A DNA stretch of 64,000 bases, taken from Planobacterium oryzisoli. GTDB lineage: Bacteria > Bacteroidota > Bacteroidia > Flavobacteriales > Weeksellaceae. The translations under genes were made by a program, and so were the position numbers. The stretch spans positions 17,119 to 81,118 of the forward strand of contig NZ_JADKYY010000011.1 of NCBI RefSeq assembly GCF_015354315.1. Direction: 5' to 3'. This document shows positions 1-7,831 of this stretch, one piece after another. The notes below the pieces were generated by a model that searched no databases, was not told the DNA's origin, and saw only the letters and a program-made list of their open reading frames with translations. Within the stretch, counting starts at the first letter, position 1. Each line of letters opens with the position of its first letter.

Positions 1-396
1 TTTATTAATAAAGTGCAAGAATCAAATCTGCAGGCTGCAAGAAAGGCAAGAGCAGAACTCATTCATGCACTGCAGTTTTTAAGAAGAGAGAACACCTGGA
101 AGGTACCTGTTTTACTTGGATCCGCCTTAAATGAGAAAGATGTTTTAAACGTTTGGAAATCTGTGGAAGAGTTTTCTTCCCATAAAAAAGATGAGGGATT
201 CTTTTATGAGCATAGAAAAAGACAGGCAGAGGATCGTTTTGAGTTTTGGGTCAATAATTTAATTATTGATAAAGCAAAACAAAGCAATGCTCTTTCTGAA
301 AACTTCGATAAACAGCGTGCAAAGGCATCCTCTATGCTTACTAACCCAAGTTCGCAGGCACGGAGATTTGTAGAGGAATTATTTAGGGACCTGTGA
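1..396 (+). CDS. meaB: methylmalonyl-CoA mutase-associated GTPase MeaB, C-terminal part (5' end outside window)
   Basis: The reading frame is open from base 1 and begins FINKVQESNLQAARKARAEL, which matches the G4 NK(A)D base-recognition region and following helix of MeaB/ArgK-type G3E GTPases, so the gene starts upstream of the window. MeaB protects and reactivates adenosylcobalamin-dependent methylmalonyl-CoA mutase in the cytoplasm. Only the last 131 codons are here, including the dimerisation helix (FWVNNLIIDKAKQ). The D of the usual NKAD is not obvious (NKVQ). The stop overlaps the 3' end of the convergent lipoprotein gene by 18 bases. Family call is by motif memory; the missing N-terminal P-loop prevents full confirmation. 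Confidence 0.8.
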   Translation, partial: FINKVQESNLQAARKARAELIHALQFLRRENTWKVPVLLGSALNEKDVLNVWKSVEEFSSHKKDEGFFYEHRKRQAEDRFEFWVNNLIIDKAKQSNALSENFDKQRAKASSMLTNPSSQARRFVEELFRDL

Positions 397-906
397 TTTT
401 TCTACTGCTGTTATATAGCCTTCATAGGAGATAGGTTGTCGGTCCACTGCATCAATAGATAAGTAAGCTCTGCCGTTAGGGTACACATCGAGGAATATGC
501 GTTGAATATTGGAAATGTCATTCGGTTGCATCGTAATTGTAGTGCTCTTACTGCTGTTTTTCACATTGTAGGAGTAGGATTTCGAATCAAAATAATGTCC
601 TTGCTGGTCCCGGTTAAAAGTCCCGGAATAACTTCTGCCAAAATAGGGTAGTTGTGCGGACAGGTTCTTTCTACTGATTTGCAGCGTATAACCCGGATCT
701 AAATCCAGAAGTCGTGCGTAGCCTCCTGGAAGAGAATTTGCAGCATTTACCACATCGTAATTCATAGGTAGCGCTTTTCGCGCATGGAACGTGAATGCTT
801 GCTCCGAAATTAATCGCTCTACCGTGGCTTTGTCCAGCGTATTTTGAGTGGTGCAACCAAAAAGCAAAAAGCTCACTAGGACGGATAAAATATAGATGTT
901 TTTCAT
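379..906 (-). CDS. DUF4251 domain lipoprotein
   Basis: A 175-residue protein with an N-terminal hydrophobic segment ending in a lipobox (LLFGC, Cys18), so probably a lipoprotein. The mature part carries the DUF4251 pattern: F.A..ALPMN near the start, LPYFGRSYSGTF in the middle, and VDRQPISYEGYI near the end. DUF4251 proteins are common in Bacteroidota and have no established function. It overlaps the end of meaB tail to tail and has a free upstream region of about 120 bases shared with the divergent M48 protease gene. Family assignment is fairly safe; role unknown. Confidence 0.85.
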   Translation of the reverse strand: MKNIYILSVLVSFLLFGCTTQNTLDKATVERLISEQAFTFHARKALPMNYDVVNAANSLPGGYARLLDLDPGYTLQISRKNLSAQLPYFGRSYSGTFNRDQQGHYFDSKSYSYNVKNSSKSTTITMQPNDISNIQRIFLDVYPNGRAYLSIDAVDRQPISYEGYITAVEKSQVPK

Positions 907-1025
907 TCTTGTAGTATTTATCGATATAGTTACAAAATTTATGCTAAAATCTACAAGAATATTTACTGCAGTACAAATGGAATAAAAATTGTTTATGGCT
1001 GCATAACATTAAATAAATAATTCTT

Positions 1026-1835
1026 ATGAAAATAATTAAAATTTTGGGTATATGGATAGGTGCTGCCACAATGGTGGCGTGTTCCACGAATCCAATTACA
1101 GGTAGACGTTCTGTACAGATTGCAAACGATCAACAGATCGCAGCAATGGCGGACCAGCAGTATGATCAAGCATTAGCACAATCCAAGGTTGTAAAAGGTA
1201 CCACTGCTGCAAATCAGGTGCGTACAGTAGGTGTTCGGTTACAGAATGCCGCCATTAATTATTACAAAACCATAGGAAGGTCTGAAGATCTTTCAGAATT
1301 TGCCTGGGAATACAATCTTCTGGAAGATAAAGCAGCCAATGCATGGTGTATGCCAGGCGGTAAAGTGGCGGTGTATACAGGTATTTTACCTATAACACAG
1401 AACGAAAATGGCCTAGCAGTAGTTCTTGGACACGAAATATCGCATGCGCTTGCAGGTCATGGAAATGAGAGAATTTCTCAAGCGATGATTGCCCAGTATG
1501 GTGGTGCAATATTGGGAAGCACTATCTCCAGCGGCCAGTGGGCTCAGGTCTTTTCTCAAGTATACCCGCTCGGAGCTCAAGTTGCTTTATTGAAATACGG
1601 TCGTAAGCAAGAACTTGAAGCAGACGAAATGGGACTTTATTTAATGGGAATGGCTGGTTATGATCCGCGGGGAGCACAACCGTTTTGGCACCGGATGGAA
1701 ACAATGAGTACTTCTACCAACCGTCCGCCTGAGTTCCTATCAAGCCACCCAAGTCCTGATAACCGAAGAACCCAAATTGAGAGAAATCTACCAAAAGCTC
1801 TTGAGTACTATAAAGCAGCGGGTGGTAAAATTTAA
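1026..1835 (+). CDS. M48 family metalloprotease lipoprotein
   Basis: 269 residues with a lipoprotein signal (VACSTNPITGRR, Cys19) and the zinc-protease motif HEISHALAGH near residues 136-145, in which the two His and the Glu are the expected Zn ligands and catalytic base. The downstream third ligand is probably Glu in the ELEADEMGLYLM segment. These features place it with periplasmic/outer-membrane M48 peptidases of the LoiP/BepA type, which degrade or help assemble envelope proteins. No TPR repeats follow the catalytic domain, so it resembles LoiP more than BepA. It is monocistronic, divergent from the DUF4251 gene. Substrate unknown. Confidence 0.88.
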   Translation: MKIIKILGIWIGAATMVACSTNPITGRRSVQIANDQQIAAMADQQYDQALAQSKVVKGTTAANQVRTVGVRLQNAAINYYKTIGRSEDLSEFAWEYNLLEDKAANAWCMPGGKVAVYTGILPITQNENGLAVVLGHEISHALAGHGNERISQAMIAQYGGAILGSTISSGQWAQVFSQVYPLGAQVALLKYGRKQELEADEMGLYLMGMAGYDPRGAQPFWHRMETMSTSTNRPPEFLSSHPSPDNRRTQIERNLPKALEYYKAAGGKI

Positions 1836-1883
1836 GAGCTACCTAAAGACGTAATATATTTCAAACCTTTCCAATATTTACAC

Positions 1884-1891
1884 TAAATTTG
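1884..1891 (+). promoter_or_regulatory. -7 box TAAATTTG for the small membrane protein gene
   Basis: Exact match to the Bacteroidota -7 consensus TAnnTTTG, 25 bases before the ATG at 1917. No convincing TTG -33 element 17-23 bases upstream. Supports the ATG at 1917 over a TTG at 1899. Confidence 0.5.
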
Positions 1892-1916
1892 GGAAGGTTT
1901 GTTAATTATTAGCCCT

Positions 1917-2249
1917 ATGAAAAGTATTAGTTTAATTGGAATTGTCTTACTGCTCCTCTCTGCATTGTTGTTCTATCTGACCACTGATTTTTCGGTTGAG
2001 CAGATTAAGTTATCCCACATGATGGGTATAATGGGTGGAGTAGGTATAGGCCTGATCATTGGCGGAATGGTAGGCTATGTATCGAAAGGTACAGCGCTTA
2101 AGCACCAACAGAAAATGAAGGAACTCCGTGAGCTGCAAAAGGAAAAAGTGCTACTGGAGAAAAGAAACGCCGAGTTAGCAAGGGAAAATAAGATTTCGGA
2201 ATTGGACACGGAAAGTGCCACAAAAAAAATGCCTGATAATTTTTACTGA
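1917..2249 (+). CDS. small two-helix membrane protein with C-terminal coiled coil, function unknown
   Basis: 110 residues from the ATG at 1917; a TTG at 1899 would add six residues but lies directly after the probable -7 box. Two hydrophobic segments (about residues 3-22 and 39-59, the second glycine-rich, GGVGIGLIIGGMVGYV) are followed by a charged heptad-like region (KMKELRELQKEKVLLEKRNAEL) expected to form a coiled coil in the cytoplasm. I do not recognise a named family. Its stop codon lies inside the hairpin that terminates the facing gene. Confidence 0.7.
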   Translation: MKSISLIGIVLLLLSALLFYLTTDFSVEQIKLSHMMGIMGGVGIGLIIGGMVGYVSKGTALKHQQKMKELRELQKEKVLLEKRNAELARENKISELDTESATKKMPDNFY

Positions 2250-2259
2250 TTATCAGGCA
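2222..2259 (-). terminator. intrinsic terminator after the outer-membrane barrel gene
   Basis: Perfect 11-bp stem (2230-2240 with 2249-2259), 8-base loop; read on the minus strand it is followed by eight T residues. It contains the stop codon of the plus-strand membrane protein gene, so it may also slow transcription from that side, although the plus-strand T tract is poor. Confidence 0.8.
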
Positions 2260-2285
2260 CTATTCCATTTATGTGCTATTTCTTA

Positions 2286-2912
2286 TTAGAAGGTGTAACC
2301 CACCCCCAGAATTAGCAAACTAGGACGGTTGTCGTATCTAACGGTATAGGTTTCTCCCGATACGTTGTTGTTAATAAATTCTCTTTGGTCGTTGGTGAAT
2401 GCTCCTTCGTATCTTGCGTTGAGAACAAAATTGCTGATTTTTGCTTGGGCACCGAATTGATAGCCTACTGTAAAGTTATCCTTGGCGTTTTCACGAAAGT
2501 CATTATACTGATTGTCGGTGCTAAGGTTATAACTTGCTACAGGACCAACAAATACGCCAAGCGTTTGACCCAATACATTGGTTCCTACTAAAACCGGAAG
2601 GTCCACTCGGTTGCTTTTCGCTTCAATAGTTGTATTGGTTACAGGATCCGTTAGCTCATTCTTAAAAGTAGAATAATACAACTCGGGTTGAATAAACAGA
2701 GAAGTTGGTAAATCCACTTTTACTGATAGACCGAAATTGTATCCTACACTGTTTTTACCTTCAGACTCGTATGCTTCTACTGCGGAATTCGATATATTTT
2801 CCCAAGTCGGGTTACTGGTTGGGAAGAGCATGTTGGCTTTTCCCGATACTGAAACCTGAGCGAAAGCAGTTGCTGAGAATGCTATTAACGCTAGACTAAT
2901 TGTTTTTTTCAT
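2286..2912 (-). CDS. outer-membrane beta-barrel (porin family) protein
   Basis: 208 residues with a cleavable signal peptide (MKKTISLALIAFSATAFAQ) and alternating hydrophobic/polar strands ending in an aromatic residue (LLILGVGYTF), the hallmark of a small 8-stranded outer-membrane barrel of the PorT/OMP_b-brl type in Bacteroidota. Its start codon lies inside the 3' end of mlaF (17-base overlap), implying translational coupling with the MlaEF transporter, and it is the last gene before a strong terminator. That arrangement suggests, without proving, a role alongside lipid transport at the outer membrane. Confidence 0.8.
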   Translation of the reverse strand: MKKTISLALIAFSATAFAQVSVSGKANMLFPTSNPTWENISNSAVEAYESEGKNSVGYNFGLSVKVDLPTSLFIQPELYYSTFKNELTDPVTNTTIEAKSNRVDLPVLVGTNVLGQTLGVFVGPVASYNLSTDNQYNDFRENAKDNFTVGYQFGAQAKISNFVLNARYEGAFTNDQREFINNNVSGETYTVRYDNRPSLLILGVGYTF

Positions 2913-3714
2913 TTTCTCTAACTTTTGTAGTTACGTTTGTAATTGAAGTTTTATCGGTTTGCAGAAAGTAGTCTCTAAGTTCTTTAAATAGCTCTGAAGA
3001 ATACACAAAATCTATCAAATTGCGGTTCCCAGCAGTTATCACTTTATTTTTATCACCTTCCCATTCCAATATTCCATTTTTGAGATATACAATTTTCTCG
3101 CCAATTGTCATCACGGAATTCATATCGTGGGTGTTGATAATAGTAGTGGTATTGTATTCTTTGGTGATTTCCAGGATCAGATCGTCAATTACATTTGAGG
3201 TATACGGGTCCAGACCACTGTTCGGTTCATCGCAAAAGAGATACTTAGGATTATTGACAATAGCCCTAGCTATCGCCACCCTTTTCTGCATTCCTCCAGA
3301 GATTTCCGACGGAAATTTTCGGTGTGCATTGTCTAAATGTACCCTGCCCATTACTTCAAAGGCCCTGCGTTTTTTTTCCCTGAACGTTAAATTGGTAAAC
3401 ATATCCAAGGGGAACGTGATATTTTCTTCTACAGTGAGCGAGTCGAATAATGCGCTGCCTTGAAATACGGTGCCGATCTCCGAGCGTAGTGTCTGCTTCT
3501 CGTCACGCCCCATCTTCATGATATCTCTTCCGTCAAAAAGAATGGTTCCACTGGTGGGCTCATGAACGTTAAGTAAGGATTTTAGAAAAACAGTCTTCCC
3601 TGAGCCACTTTGCCCAATGATAAGATTAACCTTACCAGTTTCAAACGTAGTCGTAATACCTTTAAGTACTTCCGTGCCGTCAAATTCTTTTTTAAGACTT
3701 TTTACCTCAATCAT
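2896..3714 (-). CDS. mlaF: MlaF-type ABC transporter ATP-binding protein
   Basis: 272-residue ABC ATPase: Walker A GQSGSGKT (34-41), signature SGGMQKR near 142, Walker B LFCDEPNSGLDP near 162, and H-loop NTHDM. The SGGMQKRVAIARA signature is characteristic of the MlaF/TTG2A family that powers intermembrane phospholipid transport with the MlaE permease and an MCE protein. The start codon shares one base with the stop of the permease gene (TAATG), so the two are co-translated. An MCE partner is absent here but present at 12775-13722. Confidence 0.93.
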   Translation of the reverse strand: MIEVKSLKKEFDGTEVLKGITTTFETGKVNLIIGQSGSGKTVFLKSLLNVHEPTSGTILFDGRDIMKMGRDEKQTLRSEIGTVFQGSALFDSLTVEENITFPLDMFTNLTFREKKRRAFEVMGRVHLDNAHRKFPSEISGGMQKRVAIARAIVNNPKYLFCDEPNSGLDPYTSNVIDDLILEITKEYNTTTIINTHDMNSVMTIGEKIVYLKNGILEWEGDKNKVITAGNRNLIDFVYSSELFKELRDYFLQTDKTSITNVTTKVRENEKNN

Positions 3715-4466
3715 TAGCTAAGAATCATTTGGGTTAGAATTAATTCGGAAAGAATGATAAATACCATCGTCCAAACGACAGCTTGGGTGCTGGCTCTTCC
3801 CACTTCAAGGGATCCACCTTTGACATTATATCCAAAATAGGCCGGAACCGTAGCAATTATAAACGCAAACACCACTGTTTTTACAAAGGCGTAGGTGTAA
3901 AATAAGTTGGGCATATACATTTGAATTCCGCTGATATAATCCGCTGAAGTCCAGTTTCCGGTAATCTGTCCTGCCAAATAACCGCCGTATACTCCTACCA
4001 CAATAGAAAGTGCTATAAGAAGAGGGTTAAAAATAACACAGGCTAATATTTTTGGCAGGATTAAAAAATTGGAAGAATTTACTCCCATGATATCCAAAGC
4101 ATCAATCTGTTCAGAAACACGCATGGTGCCTATACTAGAGGCAATATACGACCCTACTTTACCGGCTAGTACTAAGGAAATGATTGTTGGAGAAAATTCC
4201 AAAACCAATACCGCTTTGGTAGCGTAGCCCACAAAGGTAGCCGGAATAGGAAACGACGAAGCACTGAAATTATTAAACATCTGAATTGCAACAACCGCCC
4301 CTACAAAGACGGAGGTAAAGACCACTAACCCACATGAATTTACTCCAAGGTCATTGATTTCACGCATAAAAAGCTTCCAGAACACCGATGCTTTCTGCGG
4401 CGTTCGGATGGCTTTACCCATTAAGATAAAGTACTCACCTAGTGCCGAAAGGAACTTTTTTATCAT
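3714..4466 (-). CDS. mlaE: MlaE-type lipid transport permease
   Basis: 250-residue integral membrane protein with about five to six hydrophobic segments and the conserved MlaE/DUF140 core: FTSVFVGAVVAIQ, EFSPTIISLVLAGKVGS, GTMRVSEQIDALDIMGVN. It is the transmembrane subunit of an Mla-type ABC complex moving phospholipids between the two membranes of the envelope. First gene of mlaE-mlaF-barrel. A near-consensus -7 box (TACTTTCG on the minus strand, 4470-4477) sits directly before the ATG. Confidence 0.93.
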   Translation of the reverse strand: MIKKFLSALGEYFILMGKAIRTPQKASVFWKLFMREINDLGVNSCGLVVFTSVFVGAVVAIQMFNNFSASSFPIPATFVGYATKAVLVLEFSPTIISLVLAGKVGSYIASSIGTMRVSEQIDALDIMGVNSSNFLILPKILACVIFNPLLIALSIVVGVYGGYLAGQITGNWTSADYISGIQMYMPNLFYTYAFVKTVVFAFIIATVPAYFGYNVKGGSLEVGRASTQAVVWTMVFIILSELILTQMILS

Positions 4467-4536
4467 TCTACGAAAGTAATATTATTATTTTAATTTTTTG
4501 AGCAAAAGGTCCTTTCCCTAATGTATACGGGAAGAG

Positions 4537-5163
4537 TTAAGGAATATTCAGATACTTATGCGTTTGAACGGAGGCTCTCCATTGGGGGTTTTGCATGATG
4601 AAGTCGGTTATAGCGGGATACATGGTATCTCTTTTACTCCACTCACTTTGCAGATAAAGCATACAATTTCTAGTAACTTTCTCGGCCTCCTGCAATGCAA
4701 ATTGGAAGTCGTGATTGTTATAAACGATTACTTTCAATTCGCTGGCAACCGTATAAATTTGGGGCAAAGGCAGCATGGTTTTTTTAGGGGAAAGGGTTAT
4801 CCAGTCTAAAATACCACTCAAGGGGTACGCGCCCGAGGTTTCAATATGAATGGTACATCCGAGTTCTTTAAGGCGCTGCGTTAAGGGATTCAAATTGTAC
4901 ATAAGTGGCTCCCCGCCGGTAAGTACCACAGTCTTGCAGAAACTTGCAGCTTTCTCTGCAATTTCTCGCGCATTATGCAAAGGGTGGAGCAGTGGATTCC
5001 AACTCTCCTTTACGTCGCACCAATGGCATCCCACGTCACAGCCACCCAGACGGATGAAATAAGCTGCTTTTCCTGTATGAGCACCCTCGCCTTGAATAGT
5101 ATAAAAATGCTCCATTACCGGGAGCATTACACCTTGATCTAATAATTCATTTTCTTTATTCAT
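4537..5163 (-). CDS. queE: 7-carboxy-7-deazaguanine synthase
   Basis: Radical SAM enzyme converting 6-carboxytetrahydropterin to 7-carboxy-7-deazaguanine in queuosine biosynthesis. Signature features are FYTIQGEGAHTGKAAYFIRL, the cluster motif CDVGCHWCD (C-x3-C-x2-C), and VLTGGEPLMY. The ATG at 5163 gives 208 residues, the usual length; a longer frame to 5274 would run into folD and has a low-complexity unrelated N terminus. It lies 17 bases after folD and is the last gene of pgi-folD-queE. No preQ1-type leader precedes it because the gap to folD is so short. Confidence 0.93.
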   Translation of the reverse strand: MNKENELLDQGVMLPVMEHFYTIQGEGAHTGKAAYFIRLGGCDVGCHWCDVKESWNPLLHPLHNAREIAEKAASFCKTVVLTGGEPLMYNLNPLTQRLKELGCTIHIETSGAYPLSGILDWITLSPKKTMLPLPQIYTVASELKVIVYNNHDFQFALQEAEKVTRNCMLYLQSEWSKRDTMYPAITDFIMQNPQWRASVQTHKYLNIP

Positions 5164-5180
5164 CCAATAATAGAGCTTGG

Positions 5181-6059
5181 TTACTTGCCATGCTTCTTGT
5201 ATGCAAGAAGGGTGTTCTTCATGAGCATAGCACGTGTCATTGGTCCTACTCCCCCTGGAACTGGTGTGATCCATCCTGCTACCTCTTTACACGATTCAAA
5301 GTCCACATCGCCTTCAAGGTGGTAGCCTTTGGTTCCATCATCTTCTACGCGCGTAATTCCAACATCAATGATTACTGCACCGGATTTGATCATGTCTGCT
5401 TTTAAGTATTTTGGTGCACCTAACGCGACAATAATGATGTCTGCCTGGCGCGTGAACTGCTCAATATTTTGTGTATGGCTGTGCACCACTGTAACTGTGG
5501 AGTCTCCTGGATTTCCTTTACTGCTCAATAGGATACTCATGGGTCTGCCAACAATTCTGCTGCGGCCAATAACGACGCAATGCTTGCCTTTTGTTTCGAT
5601 ATTGTACCGCTCTAAGAGCGTCATGATGCCATAAGGGGTGGCCGGTAAATAAGCATCCATTTCCAATGCCATTCTTCCAAAATTTTCCGGATGAAACCCA
5701 TCCACGTCTTTTTTGGGATCTATCGCATTAATTACGGTTTCTTGGTCTATGGATTTGGGCAGGGGTAGTTGTACGATAAAGCCGTCGATAGAATCGTCCT
5801 GGTTCAGTAGTTCAATTTGTTCCAAAAGTTCTTTCTCATTGACCGTATCGGGCAGTTTGGTTAAGGTAGAGGTAAATCCAACCTCCTGGCAATCTTTAAC
5901 TTTACTGCTGACGTATGCTTTACTTGCTCCGTTTTCGCCGACAAGGATTGCAGCAAGATGGGGCGGTCGCAAACCTTTTTCAACGATTTTATCAACCTCT
6001 CTTTTTATTTCTTCTTTAATGTCCTGGGAAACCTTAAGGCCATCTAATATTACTGCCAT
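5181..6059 (-). CDS. folD: bifunctional methylenetetrahydrofolate dehydrogenase / methenyl-THF cyclohydrolase
   Basis: 292 residues, normal FolD length. It interconverts 5,10-methylene-, methenyl- and 10-formyl-THF in the cytoplasm. Diagnostic motifs: SKAYVSSKVKDC with the catalytic Lys, QLPLPKSID, DVDGFHPENFG, VVIGRSRIVGRP (NADP site) and PVPGGVGPMTRAML. The start lies 3 bases after the pgi stop, so pgi, folD and queE form one operon. Confidence 0.96.
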   Translation of the reverse strand: MAVILDGLKVSQDIKEEIKREVDKIVEKGLRPPHLAAILVGENGASKAYVSSKVKDCQEVGFTSTLTKLPDTVNEKELLEQIELLNQDDSIDGFIVQLPLPKSIDQETVINAIDPKKDVDGFHPENFGRMALEMDAYLPATPYGIMTLLERYNIETKGKHCVVIGRSRIVGRPMSILLSSKGNPGDSTVTVVHSHTQNIEQFTRQADIIIVALGAPKYLKADMIKSGAVIIDVGITRVEDDGTKGYHLEGDVDFESCKEVAGWITPVPGGVGPMTRAMLMKNTLLAYKKHGK

Positions 6060-6062
6060 ATC

Positions 6063-7712
6063 CTAATTGTTTTTCTTGTTTTTAAAGTAATTGATAAGGC
6101 CCTGCGTAGAGCTGTCGTTCTCGTGGGATTCCTCGTCGGTAGTTAAATTTCTAAGGATATTTCCAGCAAGCACCTTTCCAAGTTCCACGCCGTACTGGTC
6201 AAAACTGTAAATATTCCAGATGATACCCTGTACAAAGATTTTATGCTCGTAAAGCGCGATTAACTGTCCCAGAGAATAGGGCGTTAGTTCATCAAAGAAT
6301 AATGAGTTTGTAGGGGTATTGCCCGGGAAAACCTTGAAGTTAGTCATTCGCGATGCATCCTGGTGCGATAAACCTTGTTGCAACAGTTCGTCCTGCGCCT
6401 CCTCTTCTGTTTTTCCAAAGGCCAGGGCCTGAGTTTGTGCAATGTAATTGGCCAGGAGTTTAGGTTGGTGGTCGGAAAGGGGATTGCATGAATTAACATA
6501 AGCGATAAAATCGGCTGGAATTAATTCCGTTCCCTGATGCAGGAGCTGGTAAAACGCATGCTGCCCATTTGTTCCCGGTTCGCCCCAAATCACAGGTCCC
6601 GTCTGATAATCCACAAATGCCGAGGAGCGGTCTACACATTTGCCGTTACTCTCCATATCCGCCTGCTGTAAATATGCAGCAAAGCGATCCAGATATTGCG
6701 AATACGGTAAAATTGCGTAGGAAGAAGCATCAAAAAAATTGCGGTACCAGATGCCAAGCAGTCCCATTAAGACGGGTATATTAGCTTCAAGGGGCGTCTC
6801 TTTGAAATGTTTATCGATTGCATTAGCCCCCTCAAGTAGTTTCAAAAAGTTGGCATGTCCAATGGAAAGCGAAATACTAAGGCCAATCGCACTCCATAAA
6901 GAATAACGACCGCCTACCCAGTCCCAAAACTCAAAGATGTTTTCAGGAGCAATCCCAAAGGAACTTACCGCTTGCGTATTAGTGGAAAGTGCAACAAAGT
7001 GTTTTGCAATATCTTTTTCACTGGCTCCAGACTGCAGAAACCAGCGGCGTGCAGATTCTGCATTGGTCATGGTTTCCTGTGTGGTAAAAGTTTTTGAAGC
7101 GATAATAAATAGAGTGCTCTCAGGATCCAATGTGCGGATTGTTTCTGCGATATGATTGCCATCAACGTTTGATACAAAATGGACATTCAAACGCGAACGA
7201 TAATGTTTGAGCGCAGAGCTTACCATAACAGGACCTAAATCGGATCCACCGATGCCAATATTAACAACATCAGTAATTGCCTTTCCTGTATATCCTTGAT
7301 GCTCACCAGAAATAACTTTCGTGCTGAATGCATCCATCTGATCTAAAACCCGTTTGATTTGAGGTTTTATATCCTTTCCATCGACAAAGATCGGTTCTTG
7401 AGAGAAATCGCGAAGTGCGGTATGCAGTACAGCCCTGTTTTCCGTTTCATTTATCTTATCCCCGTTAAACATGCGTTCGATCGCATCTTCCAAATGGCAC
7501 TCCTTTGCCAGGTCCAAAAGCAAAGTTAAAGTCTCATCGGTAATGAGGTTTTTTGAGTAATCAAACAAAAAATTATCCGTCTGAACAGACATTTTAGAAA
7601 AGCGTTGTGGGTCTTGTGCAAAGAGACTGCGTAGCTCCCATTGGTTTTGATGGTAATGGGCGGTTAACTTTGACCAAGCAGTAGTTTTTTGTGGATTTAT
7701 TCGTGGAAGCAT
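6063..7712 (-). CDS. pgi: glucose-6-phosphate isomerase
   Basis: 549 residues with the PGI signatures [13 protein letters not shown] and [18 protein letters not shown], plus [11 protein letters not shown] and SNVDGNHI. It interconverts glucose 6-phosphate and fructose 6-phosphate in glycolysis/gluconeogenesis. First gene of the pgi-folD-queE unit, with a consensus -7 box 43 bases upstream. A full-length, ordinary copy. Confidence 0.97.
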   Translation of the reverse strand: MLPRINPQKTTAWSKLTAHYHQNQWELRSLFAQDPQRFSKMSVQTDNFLFDYSKNLITDETLTLLLDLAKECHLEDAIERMFNGDKINETENRAVLHTALRDFSQEPIFVDGKDIKPQIKRVLDQMDAFSTKVISGEHQGYTGKAITDVVNIGIGGSDLGPVMVSSALKHYRSRLNVHFVSNVDGNHIAETIRTLDPESTLFIIASKTFTTQETMTNAESARRWFLQSGASEKDIAKHFVALSTNTQAVSSFGIAPENIFEFWDWVGGRYSLWSAIGLSISLSIGHANFLKLLEGANAIDKHFKETPLEANIPVLMGLLGIWYRNFFDASSYAILPYSQYLDRFAAYLQQADMESNGKCVDRSSAFVDYQTGPVIWGEPGTNGQHAFYQLLHQGTELIPADFIAYVNSCNPLSDHQPKLLANYIAQTQALAFGKTEEEAQDELLQQGLSHQDASRMTNFKVFPGNTPTNSLFFDELTPYSLGQLIALYEHKIFVQGIIWNIYSFDQYGVELGKVLAGNILRNLTTDEESHENDSSTQGLINYFKNKKNN

Positions 7713-7755
7713 GGAGCTGTTTTTTGATGTTTTAGAATAAGGAATTTTAACGACG

Positions 7756-7763
7756 CAAATTTA
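7756..7763 (-). promoter_or_regulatory. -7 box TAAATTTG for pgi-folD-queE
   Basis: Exact TAnnTTTG on the minus strand, 43 bases upstream of the pgi ATG. It partly overlaps the T tract of the lon terminator, so lon termination and pgi initiation are packed into about 50 bases. No clear TTG -33 element. Confidence 0.5.
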
Positions 7764-7802
7764 GGAAAAATTATACCTCCATACGGAAATGGAGGTATAA
7801 TT
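7763..7802 (-). terminator. intrinsic terminator of lon
   Basis: Stem of 12 perfect pairs (7771-7782 with 7789-7800), extendable by two A-T pairs, 6-base loop, followed on the minus strand by five T residues. It lies 30 bases past the lon stop. Confidence 0.85.
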
Positions 7803-7831
7803 GAAATGGTATTACTATGATTTTACTTAGC

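Noticed and set aside
3020..3463. 147-codon plus-strand frame
   Set aside because: Shadow of mlaF, which has all ABC motifs on the other strand.
4537..5181. A preQ1 riboswitch in front of queE
   Set aside because: queE begins 17 bases after folD, leaving no room for an aptamer; no preQ1-like sequence was seen.
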